The notes: a model not told the origin generated them from the letters alone. 64,000 nucleotides of DNA from Orthonyx spaldingii (GCA_013397795.1 VZTJ01005972.1:543240-607239), one strand, 5' to 3'; shown: positions 1-13,500, counted from the first letter of the stretch. Made by a program: numbers and translations.

Positions 1-2123
1 TTGTGGCGTGATGAGTTCATTTCTGGGTGTGACTGTTCCTTGATGATAGAGGGTGATTAACATGTAGGAAGCTTAGACTAGAGTACTGATCCTAAAATTT
101 GCATGATTAGCAGTACAGCCGGTATATGAATTCCAAAACATCTGGGTTTATTTAAACAAGTTTGAGATTTTTCTTCATTCCAGTACTAATACTCTCAAAA
201 ATATTTACTTCCCTGCTCTCTGGTTGTGTTACTCACGGTGTAATTGTAGTAGTAGTATATATTGCTATGGAGCAAAAATGTGAAACAAAAACTAAGAGCA
301 AAACTTTTAGTATTTCAGCAGCCAGTTCTGACTTCATAGCAGGGTCAAATAAGGAAAAAAAAATTCTTTAGATCCATGGTCAAAATAAAACCTCATTCTT
401 ATGACATCTAAACTGCTTATTTCATCCTTGTGTGATTGGACATGCAGAGACAGTTCAGAATATCTCTAACACTTATGTAATAGGTTGGTGACAGGACTAC
501 CATAGCCCTTAAAGATACACACTTCTTGACAGAACATTTTCCAAGATTTATTCCAAGGAAAACATCCATACAGCTGTTCCTGGAATAACGTGACCACACT
601 GATTATCTCAATTATTTCAGGTTGCTGTCATTTGGCACAGAGATGTACATTTTCTAGGCACTTTACTGCAACACACAGACTATTACAGTCGACTATCATT
701 AGTCTAGTGGCTTCAGAGAGCACAACTAATTTAGTAAAATGCAGTTCTGTGAAACTATGGAATGTAGGATTTTGGTTTTTTTAGTTGGTTGGATGTTTTT
801 TTTATCCTAAATTCCCAATCACTACTTATGCATGCTTCTTGATTGCCATACAGCTCCGCCTATCAGCCAAAAGAAATTTGGCCTGAAAAGTTTTGTTGAT
901 TTAAGCAACTGCTTCATGTTTCTTTGGAGATTCTATACAGTGAACAAATAAAAACAGCAATCAAAGTAAATTTTCGCAGATTTTTGTCACACAATAAGAG
1001 CCTATGGATACATCAGCCAAATCATCTGTGTTACAGATAAATTTTGTGCAGTTTTAGATAGCTGCACTGCATCTGTCTGCTACTGATACGGTTATTCTGT
1101 GCTTCCATTACAACCAATGACAATTAAGATCAAGAAACTTGAATTTATGCGAAAGATTTATTTTAATATTGACTGTAGCTTTGAAAAAACCTTATCATAG
1201 TCCTCTACCCACTACCAAGAAGAACTTTTCTACCAAGTAGAAAAGACCATGCCAGAGATTGACACAGCAGGACACACCAAACTCCAGTTGCAACAAAGGA
1301 CATTTCCATTGAGTATTAAAAAAATGCTTCCCAACACAGTGGTCCACAACAGGGACAAAAGCCGAGGGAGGAATCAGGGCTCCTGTTCACACAAACATTT
1401 ACAAAACTCTTGACGGGAAAATTAATCAGGTCTTTTGTTAAATGTATCCTGGATTTAAGCAGGATTGACTATGTGATTTACACAAATCTCTTTACAACTA
1501 AATTTCCACGTTTCCATGAATTATATCCCTGATATGAAGACTTCATGTCATTGAGTCTGCAATGTTGACTAGTTAGAAGCAGACATGGTGGGCCATATTT
1601 ATCTTTTATCAGATTGATTTCAACCTTCATTACTAGAACAGCAGTAGATTGTCTTTACAGCCTGAAGTAATGGTTCTTCAAAATCTATTATTATTACTGT
1701 TTATGAAAGTATAGACGATATTGTTATTTTTATTTATTTTACACTTGTACAGTCATTTGCATTTATAACCACAAAAACTCATGCCAGAGCCTTTTATGGA
1801 AGTACAACCTGAATAGTGCAAACTTGCATTTTCAAAGTAACACAAAAACATCTTGAATAGAAATCCAAGAGAAAGTAAGGACATTTTAAATTTCCAAACA
1901 TTGTGAAACTAACTATGCATCATGTAAAATTATGCCTGAGTTTTGACCAGATCGTCATATCTGTGCAGGTACTTGCTAGGGCCCTCAGAAATTTATTTGA
2001 GAGAATAATTCTGCATTGACAGGTGGAGGGACTCAATGAGTTAATGAATACCTCATGTCTGTTATTCTCTGAAGGAAAAATCTCTACACCCATCTTTGGA
2101 AGACTACAATGAATATTCTGTGT
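1..2123. other. non-coding, no recognised element
   Basis: AT-rich sequence of ordinary complexity. Open frames are under 70 codons, overlap in several frames and give no recognisable peptide. I see no repeat consensus, structured RNA or promoter. It ends at the target duplication of the downstream LTR. Confidence 0.6.
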
Positions 2124-2128
2124 AGTAA
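2124..2128. repeat. left target-site duplication of LTR (AGTAA)
   Basis: The five bases AGTAA directly precede the TGTAGTGG start of the LTR and recur exactly at 3687-3691 after its ACA end. A five-base duplication is usual for ERVL-type integration; other ERV classes usually make 4 or 6. Confidence 0.8.
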
Positions 2129-3686
2129 TGTAGTGGTTTGAGTTTGTTCACCTGAGTTTCTGGCTAAATGCCAACACACCAGATTTTATTTAATTTTGCT
2201 GTGAGATAAGGATTAGGAGTAGGTAAAGCAGGCTCAAACTTTAAAGAATATAAAGAAAGTTTATTAACAAACCTAAAGGAAGGAAAAAAAAAAAATTAAG
2301 AACCAGAACAAAACTTTCAGAATACCTTTGTTCTTCCCACCTCTCCATTTTTTTCTCAATGACAATACAAAAAACAACACTTTAACTTTCAGTCAGTTTA
2401 CCACTTTTAAATTAGTCTTTCTTCAGTTCATTTAGGGAGAGGAGTTTTCTCCTGCTTTACCATGTTGACTTCTCCACAAGAAATACAATTCATATGGTTT
2501 TCAGCCTCACAACTAACAGCTGCCCAGAAGAAAAACATCTCTGCTTGTTGTGAAAAGTCCCTCCCACACCAGTAGCTTTCCCACAGCCACTACGGTGGGT
2601 TATGATGGTTCATAGGGTATTTTTTTTAAGGCTGAATGGTTCTACTACAGCAGCAAAAAAAAAAATTCCCTTCTTCCATAACTGGCAACATAAGTCCTCT
2701 TTGACTATTCCCCGGTGTAAGGGGTCTAAATTACAACTTCTTCTTTATTTCTGCTCAAACTTCTCATCAGGCTGCAATTACTTCAGTATCTGCTTATCTT
2801 TACACAGGTGCCTTGATTCACTGGCTGCAGTGGCTGCAGTTAGAACATCACATCCCCTCTTGGACCATTTTTTCATATATTACAGGGAATATTTTAGCTT
2901 GGTCTCAATCATGGTTTCAACAGAAGAATTTTCAACTTTTACTTTGTAGCACTTCTCATGCTCTTTCCCTCTAAGCTTCGGCTCTGCTTCTCTCACTGAC
3001 TTTGAATCTCTATGCTGTGTTTTTGTAGGTGCCCTCACTCTTCTTCTATCTGTGCAAAGGCAGATGGGTGTCTGCAAGTTTTATCTCGGTAATGAAAGAG
3101 TTAATTTCTTTTCTCGGACTTCTGCAACAGTCTCATAATTTTTTGCCTAGTTATTTAAAAATGTCTGAACCGGACTGCAGAAGCAGTCAGTCAAGAGTCT
3201 CGTTAGCCTCGCTCTGCGAAGCTGACCCGGCCCGGAGGGAGTCGGCCTGGCCCCTGTCTGGCCCAGAGCAGGGGCCTGGCTCTGCCCACTGTAGTTGGAA
3301 TGTTTTGCCCAACTGCATCGGAACCAGAGAGCTCAGGCTGGGTCCTCCCCCACGTTCAGTTGCACTGCTGCAAACTCCCTTCCAAACCTCCCCCCAAACC
3401 CCCTCAGAGGGTGGGGGGGGAGGGCAAGGGCCCAGTCTTACAAGAGAGAGAAGTACAGGACTTACTTCTCTGGCAGCAACAGGAAAGGAAAAGGGTTTTT
3501 TCTCAGGTGTATCTCTCTTAAATACGTTTCTTTTCCTGGAGGCAGAACAACCTTCAATTAGATTATATACCTATCAATACTCAAAACTAGCTGGTCACTG
3601 GCTCTGTTTCCCAGGAAGCAAGGTGCACTGCTTCCTGCACCATAAATCACTTGCAAAACTGACCCTTCTCAGGCAAACCCACGACA
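2129..3686 (-). mobile_element. solo LTR of an endogenous retrovirus, 1,558 bp
   Basis: The element starts TGTAGTGGTTTG and ends CAAACCCACGACA, so its termini are the TG...CA of an LTR and form an imperfect inverted pair. AGTAA flanks it on both sides. No internal gag, pol or env-like sequence and no second LTR copy is present, so it is a solo LTR left by LTR-LTR recombination. It carries a short poly-A run near 2285, a polypyrimidine-rich middle and a CpG-rich patch at 3199-3260. A TTTATT at 2260-2265, 131 bases from the left end, is an AATAAA polyadenylation signal on the minus strand. The second LTR in this window has one in nearly the same place, which is why I infer minus orientation. 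A 220-codon open frame (3029-3691, plus) runs through it, but it is antisense to that orientation and resembles no known protein. At 1.56 kb it is long for an LTR. I infer a passerine-type ERVL-like family but cannot name the subfamily. Confidence 0.8.
3199..3260. promoter_or_regulatory. CpG-rich patch inside the LTR, possible promoter core
   Basis: At least six CpG dinucleotides occur in about 60 bases, in a window where CpG is otherwise scarce. In an LTR this kind of patch often belongs to U3/R. I see no clear TATA box at a fixed distance, so the promoter role is inference only. Confidence 0.25.
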
Positions 3687-3691
3687 AGTAA
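3687..3691. repeat. right target-site duplication of LTR (AGTAA)
   Basis: Exact copy of 2124-2128 directly after the ACA terminus. Together they fix both ends of the LTR to the base. Confidence 0.8.
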
Positions 3692-6600
3692 CTAATGGTT
3701 GATCATTTACCTAAAATGATGAATCACAATGAACAAAGGTATATTAACTTTCTATTTTTTCATCCTTCAGTGCTCATTGCTTTTCACTGAACAGTTATTC
3801 TCAAGACAACCTCCACTACTTTGCCTGCAGGGAAGGTTTACAGTAGCAGCAAGAATGATCACCAAAAAGTATTAAACAGCACTGGACTGCCTATCTCTTG
3901 AAAACCTGCATAAACTGAATAACTAATAAGGGGTGCCTGCAGCAGTTCATATTTTTCACTCATAACTGTCCGGATGAGGAATAAACCAAAGAATGCTTTA
4001 TTATAAAAAGAGGATGCAAAATGTCAAGTTGGGGGTAAAAAAACCTCCAGATTATCATTCTTTGACACAGGCACTTCAGTTATGTGTGTATGAGCATTTA
4101 GAGATTTTCATTCAGGCTGATAGTGGCAGCTTCTAAATGAGAGATTAAATAGATGAGGAATTTTCTTCAAAAGGAGATATATGAGGGGATTTAAAGAAAA
4201 GACTTAAACAGAATTGATTGTTGACAACTGGAGCAAAGTTGTCAACTGAAATTACATAAGATTCTGCTGTTTATTATAACATAAGAACATGATGAAATAG
4301 CAGTAAGTGTAAAGCAACAAAAGAAAAGTTATAGGGGGTTGGTTTTCTTTTCTGTTTTGTTTTGGGGGTGTTTGGTGGTTTGTTTTTTTTTCCTACAGGA
4401 TGCAACTCTATTTAGGAATTGAGTGTTGTAGGATGTTGTGGAGGACAAAATTAGACAGACAAATTTTTGGAAAACAGGCCCAGTATTCACAATAGAATCA
4501 TGGTAGGGATTATTTCCCTAACTAAAGAACTTCTAACCAGAACTTTCCCCTAATGTAAAATAGTTCAGTACCCCCTTCCTAGTAATTGTTTTCTGCATTT
4601 ATTACTGATTCTCATTGCAACCGGTTTCTGTTTAAGCAGTAATTTAAACTGGTCGAATTAGGATCTTTTATTGTTCACTTTTTGTATGTTTTCCATGATT
4701 CAGGTTCTATGATTTATAAGATCAGTTCTAGAAAGGTATTTGCAGTATACTGAACACTTCACGAAACTGTTTGTGAAGAGGAAAGACAACATTTTTGTAA
4801 TGTCTTTGTTAAAAATTGTGTTGCTGATTAGACACTCCTAGATATTTCATGAATTCCTAACACCTCAAGTGATTTCAAAGAAAGAAAAATTGTAGACATG
4901 TGAAATCTCTTGGCAGTTGTATTACTCTTCTACAGAGGACAGCAGAGATCCATACACTGAGGATTTATCAGTTCTTCAGGTTTGTCATCAGGAAGCTTAT
5001 TTGTAAGGAGTAGGCTTCCAAGCCAACATGAAATTTTGACATGATTTTCTCAGAAACTGGTTGTCAGCCTTTTTTTAATCTGTTCATGACAAAAGGTTTT
5101 GAGGAAAAGCAGTAATGAAAAATTCTTTTTGGCCGTCAAATGTGTGAATACTGAAGCCCTTCTAGATGTGGATTCTGAGGGGCTCTCACAATTTTCATTC
5201 ACTTCATTCACTTACCGAGCAAAGTTTTATTATAAGCTGATTCAGAGTCCATTGTAGTCAATATAAAAAAATGTACCAATTCCCATCAAATTTGGCTGAA
5301 GCCCAGAATAAAAGGCTCCCTAATTTAGATCTCCGATTTTCTTGAGAAGTTACTTTATAGCTGTCTATATATTCAGTTTGTGTGTCTATAAATTCAAATT
5401 GTGAGTGTTATGGTTGCTGTTCATCATGGTGACTGTTTACTGCAGGTAGCTCTCAAATATCTTTAATAATTTGTGCTATTGCCCTCTAGAATTACAGAGA
5501 GAAATCTTTCATCTAATTGCTAGAATCTGTATGCAAATGCTGTCAGATTTAATTAGTATTTTTCCCCTTGATATGATGAACAAAGCTCAAGAAGTTTTAG
5601 ATGGATCATGTTGTAGAGATATTATATTATAAATCCAATGCTGTTCCACAAAAGATATTGCAGTTGCATCTCCCCAGAGTATTAACAAGCATAGGCTTGG
5701 CCTGTAATGAGTCTACTGGTGCACACACTTCAAAATGTCAAATCTAAATGGTACAGTGGAGATTTCTGAAATCTGTATTAGCCTCCACCAGAAATGGTAG
5801 TCCACATGATATCACACAGAACTATAATGAACTATAATGAGTGTAGCCAGTAAACAGACATAAATGTACCAGCACCCTCAACATGATAGTTTGGGAGCAG
5901 AGCTGATGCCAACAGATTATGTCAATCTATATGTGTATATATTCGTTTAAAGTGTATCCTTATGTATGTTCATACACACACCAGGTGATCTAGTAGTAAA
6001 CCCTAATGTGGATTTTCTATCCCTTACCATAATTTCCATTTTCAGTTGAAGTGGGACATGCAAAGTATTTACTATAAAATTATCTTCACAAATGCTCTGT
6101 TGGTATATGTAACAGTTTAAACAGGAATGAGACCAAATATCTTATAGCATGCCAGGAAGAGATCACAAATTGGGCAGAAGTAAGGTGCTTTGCTTTCCTT
6201 CTAGACTGCCCATCATGACACAAATCAGTCTTCCTTCACTAAAGAATGGGGCGTGACAGAAAAATCTTTGAGTCCTTTTAGGATCATATCACCTTCCTTT
6301 CTTCAGTCCTCTGTGTTGACTTATAACACACCTGTCTGTGCAGAGCTTCTCATGAACAGCAAATTGGTGCTCAACCTTAGTGTTTTTTTTCTCTTTTGAT
6401 ATGGTACTGCACAGGTATTGTCTTCCTCAAGCCACGAATAAACTTTAGATGTCTCTGAAAGAACACTCAGCACACCTTCCAGCAATAGAAGGAAACAAGT
6501 AAACTTGTTAGATCCCTAGATTTTATATGTTTTAAATTCAGTAATATTTCTTCCATCAAACCATTATATATTCAGCTGCAGATTTAAGTAACTCAAGTAG

Positions 6601-9021
6601 ATTTGCTTTAAGGCCGTATGCAAGCAGATAGGACATCAGCTTCTTGCAGAGACATGATTATTAGTTGATAATGCACTGTGTTATATGCCAGTGTAATCTG
6701 TGTCTTGATCCATCCTGTTCATAACATTTTTCTCGATAGTGTGTATTTCAGACACTTTATACTTTTGTTGAACTGGAATCAAAAATTCCACTGGGTTTGC
6801 AACCGTTTAAGAAATCTCCTGAAGATTCAATTCAGTGACACAGTCATCCAATTTCAGGTGCCAGTGCAGGAGACAATAGCTAGCTCACTGAATGTACTAA
6901 TCCCAAAATAAATTTTATTGATTTTAAATAAATTTTAGCCTAGTTGCAGAGCCACTTAATCCCAAGGACTTGAAGAGTGGAAATCCTGACCTTTGAAGGC
7001 AAGTGGGTTATGAGTGAATCTGCACAGGTGACCCAGAGCACCGTTTGTCCACAGACTAGTAGCAGCTATTACTATAGCATACTTTTGACCTGAGATGTTC
7101 TCAATTTTCCCTGACAAGTAGAGCTAGATATTGGTAAGTTTCAAAGGTGAATAAGCTCACTGAGTTACTTTTCAGGCAAGGCTGAAAGAATAAAGCAAAT
7201 GAAAGAATAAAGCAAGTGAAAGAATAAAACAAGTGAAATTTCTAATGTCCAAAGAAGAGGATAAACTACAGTCACCTGAGCATGACTCGAGTTTTGGTAT
7301 GTGCTTGTAAAAATGGAATATTACCATTAGTCTATTTGCATTAGCCTTTTGCACAGGTTGGAAAATGCTTCTCATAGAACCCATACCTGTAGAGGGGTCA
7401 TGGTGACCGGTATAAAGGAGCCATTCTAGAAATCATATTTATCACACACAGCCATGGGAAGTGTGCCCACATCGCTTGGTTACCCACACACTTGCAATAT
7501 TGATCTTAGTTTTTCAAGCCCCAGCTAGATATACAAAAAGGAAAATAATGTTGTAGACCAGGGCTGGATGGAGGCAAAAGGATATAAAAATGAAAGCAAG
7601 GAGTTATTCAGTCTGATCTAGAGTTAACTCTCTCAGGCTATTGCTCACTAACTCTGCACTGCAAAGAAATAAAGAAATTCACTTGTTCATCCTGGAAAAC
7701 GGTTTTATATTCTCATAACAAACTACTTTTCCAACAATCCAAACACTTTCCTACTGGGAAACATTACCACCTGAAACAAATTTTGTTGCATGACTCTGAG
7801 TCAAACCTTCAAAGCTTTTCTTAGGTGACCCTGTAATGGGTTGAAAAAACAAAAGCTGACAGAGTAAGCAAGAAAATACTCAACTTCCAGGTGAACAATC
7901 CACAAAAGGCATATAAAAGAGGCAGTAACTAAAGACAAAACTAACACAGAACTGCTCACTCCATACAGCCAAGGCTATTTTCAGGTGTTGTCTACACTGG
8001 AGAAATCAATTGGCTGTAATGTCCTTCAGCTGTTGGCAGGGGCTCTTGAGTCTGAACAGATTTGATATAGTAAACTTTTCAGTGGCTTTCACTGACATTT
8101 CTCCAGGATTTGTGTGTCTGGGAGAGTTCACTCTACTACAGGGGCAGATAAGGCACATCCCACTACTTTACCATCTGCAGCATCTCTCATCTATTTTCTT
8201 TGCCTGGCCTGAAGCCATTTAACCACAGCCATGGTATCATGTGTTTTACAGAACCTACCTTGGGAATTCTTTTCTTTTTTCTCAATAAACAGTTTCTGGT
8301 CCAGAAGTGCCTTCTATTTTTCGTTGTCAGAAACCATCTAGTTTCTTCCAGCTGTCTCTTTCTTCATCTCCAAGGGATAAGAAGCTTTGCTTTGGAGTAT
8401 AAGGCACCTGTGCTATTTTAAGGAATATTGACTTTTTTTCTTCAGTGATTGGAAGTCAAAGGCTGAAAAGGTGAAAGACCTGGAGACAAAGCTACGAATT
8501 TCTGAAAACTTAGGTATCAGAGACCTGAAAAAGTTATCAGAAACCATCTGTTTTCAATCCTTCCCTGAAAATCCATGACTGAAACACATCACTAGTTTAA
8601 CAGACAGACAGCTTGCGATAACTGAAATGCAAAATTGAGAAGTTTGCATATAACTAGTCCATTTACACAGATTTTTTTTAAAATTAATTTAACCTTTTTT
8701 AAGCTACCTCTGTGTATCCAGTCTGGAATATTGCAGAATAAGCTCTTTAAGAAATGTTATCTCATTTGTATCAGATTCAAATACAGCCTTCAATCTTTTC
8801 CTGATTTCCATGGGTTTACTGAGGTTAGAAAATGGACCAGAGCACAATGGTAGACTGTGCTCATTCTTCAGCCATGGTACTCCAATTTTTATAGGTGTCT
8901 GTAGAATAAATAAGACTAAAAAGGGTTCTTGCATCGTCATTTTAGAAAAAAAATACTAAAAAATATTAAATTTATATTTTCATTATTTAAGTCTCTTAAA
9001 TAAACATCTGATTGTTTACAG
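3692..9021. other. non-coding single-copy DNA
   Basis: No gene or interspersed element is recognisable over 5.3 kb. Small features are a T/G-rich low-complexity stretch at about 4330-4397, a two-copy 10-bp tandem (AACTATAATG) near 5821-5840, and the 17-bp tandem at 7183-7233. Open frames are all under 90 codons and look random. Confidence 0.55.
7183..7233. repeat. tandem repeat, 17-bp unit, three copies
   Basis: Three consecutive copies of TGAAAGAATAAAGCAA(A/G) differ at only one or two positions, and a fourth copy breaks off after TGAAA. The high identity suggests recent slippage. Confidence 0.85.
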
Positions 9022-9343
9022 ATTCATAGAAAAACTTGGGTTGAAACTGACCCTTAAAGCTCATTTCATTCCACTCCCTTCCATGAGCAAGGATGTCTTC
9101 CACTATCCCAGGGTGCTCCAAGCCCTGTCCAACCTGCCTTCGAACAATTCCAGAGATGGGCCAGTCACAGCTTTTCTGGGCAACTTGTGCCAGGCCCTCA
9201 ATACTTTCACAGTAAAGAAATTAATTCTAATTAATTCTAATGTCTTATCTAAATCTGTTCTCTTTCAGTTCCCTCTTGTCCTATCACTACAATAGTGTCT
9301 CCCCTTTTTTTTTTAGGCTCCTTTCAGGTACTGAAAGGGGAGT
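9022..9343 (-). mobile_element. CR1 LINE 3' fragment
   Basis: Reading on the plus strand, a degenerate 3' tail (ATTCATAGAAAAACTTGGG) leads into GAGCAAGGATGTCTTCCAC, then CTGGGCAACTTGTGCCAGG and CTTGTCCTATCACTAC. This is the fixed order of a reversed avian CR1 3' end. It stops near TTAGGCTCCTTTCAGGTACT, so the copy is 5'-truncated. Internal damage includes a duplicated AATTAATTCT and a run of T. Coding potential is lost. Confidence 0.85.
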
Positions 9344-10146
9344 AATTTTCACAACAAGCGTGTGGGGCACATAGTCATTTACATATCTCTTGAATAATGA
9401 CTGGAAATTGAAAAAAAATTTATCCCTGTGTGTTTTGTCTGCCTACTGGCCCTTTTGCTGATGTTGGAAACACTAAATTCAGAGGTATCTCCATGTGTAT
9501 TGATGGAAGATGAAATGGTACCAATGCATAATCCTGGCATATCATCTTTTCTTTAAATGTGACCAGTGAATCTTTTCAGTAATTCCCATGTTGTTTCTAT
9601 AGGCAATGCAGTCCTCAGAACAATGCAACCATCATCACCTTTTCCATGAGTGGAAAATGAGAACTGAAATTCTGTTTGTTTTATCTGCTATCCTCAACAT
9701 CATTTGAAAATCTTTAATCCTTGGCAGACATTTGTAATTGCAACTTGAGTTCCTCCATCTCAATATGAGCTCTAGCTATCTTCCACACCATTTTAATAGA
9801 TTAGTCTTGAATGAGACCAAACATAAAATAAGGAGTTTTCCTGCAGTTGTTACTAATTTTAGCTTCTCCTTCTCCAAAGTGAAAAGAAACTTGTAGCTCA
9901 TGGGGTTCAGGGTAGCCCGTGCTTCAACCATATGCGGTATCTAGTGTGTTGTAAATTCATACTCTAATCTAACTTCTCCATGTAGACAAGCTGTGAAAGA
10001 AAAAAAAAACTGCTAGGAAAGTATATGTACATATGGCAACACTGAACTGAGGCCAAACTGGCTGCTTAGCACTTCAGAAAACAGAGCTTACAGAACGTTA
10101 AGGTAGAGTACCTCAAAACCATTTATAAATGTATGTATATGTGTGT

Positions 10147-10175
10147 CTATATATCTATATCTATATCTATATCTA
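10147..10175. repeat. (CTATAT)n microsatellite
   Basis: About five hexamer units, slightly irregular at the left end and running into AT-rich sequence on the right. Confidence 0.8.
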
Positions 10176-10279
10176 AAATATATCTTTACAGTCAGTTGCC
10201 CTATTAAACACCACAGACGCCTGGGCTTGACAGCAAAAGACCCTAAAGAATAGCATTGTGATTAAGGCTAAATCCCACA

Positions 10280-10303
10280 TTTATTTATTTGTTTATTTAT
10301 TTG
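10280..10303. repeat. (TTTA)n microsatellite
   Basis: Six tetramer units interrupted once by GTTT. Confidence 0.75.
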
Positions 10304-10495
10304 ATGTTTCATGGTGGTGCGAGGGAAAGTGACCTGTTTTGCTTTTGATCCTAAAGCAAGTTTCTGTGGTGTTAAACAGTATTTTTGCACCCAAATAATG
10401 CATTTATAGGACAGACTTGAACAAACAAAAATAATTTTGCCTGGGTTATGCTTCAGTCTCTGATGTTGCTCCAGTGGTATGGGTACTCCACTAAG

Positions 10496-10524
10496 GAATA
10501 CTCATACCATTTGTATGAGTATTC
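10496..10524. repeat. perfect inverted repeat, 12-bp stem, 5-base loop
   Basis: GAATACTCATAC at 10496-10507 is followed by CATTT and then its exact reverse complement GTATGAGTATTC at 10513-10524. Pairing stops at both ends, so this is too short for a microRNA precursor. No function is assigned. Confidence 0.8.
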
Positions 10525-13500
10525 AGGCCCTTTTTATGAGTCATTAATTTATGTACCTTGAAGACAGGTTGGGTTTCATATCTGAAATTCAGTGGTCTTC
10601 CCATGTACCTTGATTTCAGGCTTTCTGTATAAGACATGTCACATGCATTCATGGTAAACTACAGTCCAGGTCCTTCTTTTGGGAAAAAAAAAAAAAAAAG
10701 AAAAAAGAGAGATGTTTCACCAATATGATTTTCCATATTTATAAACTCTGGAGAGACCAAATGATTTCCTCATTAGTTATTGTTATTGGGAAGGGATGAG
10801 TTTTGACTGCACTGAATCCACAGTGATCTCTATTGGAAAAAACATATCTTCCATATGCACAGTTTTCCATCTGTTGCTTTAACTCAGTGGTTAGTCTTGG
10901 GTACCCTCACTAGAAGAGTTGGTCATTTCATTCACATACAATATATACCATTTCCCAGAGTTACATTGACTTAAGTGAAATTGTTCAGAAATGCAGTTAA
11001 AAAAATGTAAGCAACATTTGCCAAAAGATCACAAGTTTCTGTATTTTTTCTCTTTCCCAGTCTAATGATGGTCATGGGTCAGAGTTTTCTGTTGTTCAGG
11101 CAAAAGATTTGGCCCAGGCACAGGTTAAATAATTTTTTCCTTTATTTTAAGAAATGTGCCCTCAGCCTTGATGTATAAAATGAGGTGCAGTAACTTATTC
11201 AGAGACGTTACTGTAGGAGTTCACAAGGCAACCAACCTCTGCTTTCTGAATGAATGACTCTTGAAAAAAATCTCACCGTCTGATGCTTTACTTCTCTTCT
11301 TTACCACTTGTCACTGACACTGAAGAAATTAATTTGAAGAAATACAGATATCATCATTGTTACTAAAATCAAAAGGCCAGATAACACCAATTTCTTTCTT
11401 TTAACTGTCTTTCAGGGGAACCAAATTTACCTACATATCCTGTGAACCTGTCACAGAGTCTGAATCAGTAACACTGTTCATATTCATACACAGGTTTACT
11501 CCTGTCTTCTCACAGAAGACATCCTAAATTTTTATTTACTTTGCTGCAGTTGGAAGATGCTTATTTCTATGGGGTTTGGAGAAGATTATTTGCCTGTGCA
11601 TTTTCCTTGCACAAATGCAGCCTTCAAAAGCCTTGTGAGAAGTGTAAGTGAAGGTGGTGTGGTGCATGCAGAAAAGACATGATATGTGGATCTTATACCT
11701 CCAGAAACATTCAAAAGGCAGAGAGACAAGTTACCTCTAAGGCATCAACATGTGTCAGTCAGCAAAACAAATCAAAATTGAGGTTGTTGCACATGAATAT
11801 AAAAAAATAATATATGATCAATTTTTTTCCCCATTGAGATGGGAAAGAAGCAAAACACAAGATGTCCCCTGTTTGTCATTCTGGAAAGCGTTGGCAACAG
11901 GTAAAAGTGACCAAATGAAATGGGCAGCTCCCCTTGTTGCTAAAAGCTGGGCTCACTGTTGATATTGATAGGGCTTGTAGGTGCAGAAACAAACTTGATG
12001 CCTAGAGATTTAAAATCTAGCAGGTGGAATCCTGCCTCAGCTGAAATTATGGCGTTTTGTTCCCAATTAGAGGCACAGAATTTTTCCGACAAATGACCAT
12101 TCTTTTTCCTTCATAGGCTTGAAATATCCTTCCAAAGGTGACTTGTAATGGACCAGACATCCTGGTAACCAGCATATCTCAGCTCGGCATTGCCAGGTTA
12201 CACAAGTGAAGAATAAACAGTGTAAGATGAGTAAGAATTACCACTCAGCTTGTTCCTCATGTAACATGCTCAGCTAGTAAGTGATATAATTTCCATTATT
12301 AAAGGCTTTTCCTTCATCCAGTATTAAATGTATAAGCTTTGAGACTGTTCTCACACACAATTAAATGAAATTTTCTCTTGAATGAGCTCATAAGCTCCAC
12401 TCAGACTGCAGTCCTGGAGTGTCATTTGTCCATATTGTATCTCCTCACTTTCATCCTAGCAGCTGTCCTTGTTAACATCTACCCTATCTAACCACAGAGT
12501 GATTCATGCACCCTTCACAAAAGTTAACAGAGAAAGGAGAAAGGGAATAAAGTTGATTTGACCTGCTGGGATTACTCCTACTTCAGAGAAAACTCCTCCG
12601 CTGTTGACAACTCCTCCAACCTGAATGTAATTCAGCATAAATAACACATAACTCCAGTGAAGATAGGTAATTGTGGTTACTAATGATTTTTATTCTCAGA
12701 CCTGCTCTTTTCCAGCTTTAATTAGGCATATAAATGGGTGCCTACCTAAAGACAGGCACAGTGCTGGTGAGGACCCCATACTCAACAGTGTTTGAGATGT
12801 TCAATTGTTGGTGTACAACCCCTATGAAGCACAGAACTGTTTGGAGAGATGAAAGCTAACACCAAAACTACCAGGAATGAATGATTCCACTTCCCATATA
12901 ATTTCTAAGAAACTTTCATTCCATGAAATATTTTAAGATTTCATCTCTTTATTCAATTCAGGTTGAAAACACATGTGAAAACACAGTGATTCTGTTCATC
13001 CCTTGTTACTGTGTTTGTGAGTCAAACATCACAGACATTCTCATAAAGTGGACGGAATGTATATTGACTATGGTGGGATTTCTCCAGATTTCAGCTGATG
13101 CAAATGAGAGCAAGTTTTGGCCCAATGGCTGTGAGTCTGACCATCCATTAGCAATTAAATACGCCAAACACATGAAAAGACATATCACTAGTGACTGACG
13201 CTATTTACTTTTGACATGAAAGATCTTTCTCTAGGGATTTCCAAAGCAAGCAATATATTCTTTTATATTTTTTCCAACCCTTCCTTTACTATTTCTGCAC
13301 TTACAGGTCCTCAGCAGCTCCTCTGACTACTGATTTCACCCCTGTGACATAGCATTAACTCCTTCAGTGGGCAGAGTATTAGATGTTTCTCAGAGCTCTC
13401 AAATGGCCTCATCTTTCCAAAAACTTGTTGTGTCCTCTACGCCAACTTCTTTCATAGTAAACAAAGCAAAGTTTGTCCTCAGGAGCTCTTCCTGAAATGT

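Noticed and set aside
7908..7925. TATA-like CATATAAAAG as a promoter
   Set aside because: No other core element, CpG enrichment or downstream frame is present. Such motifs are frequent in AT-rich DNA.
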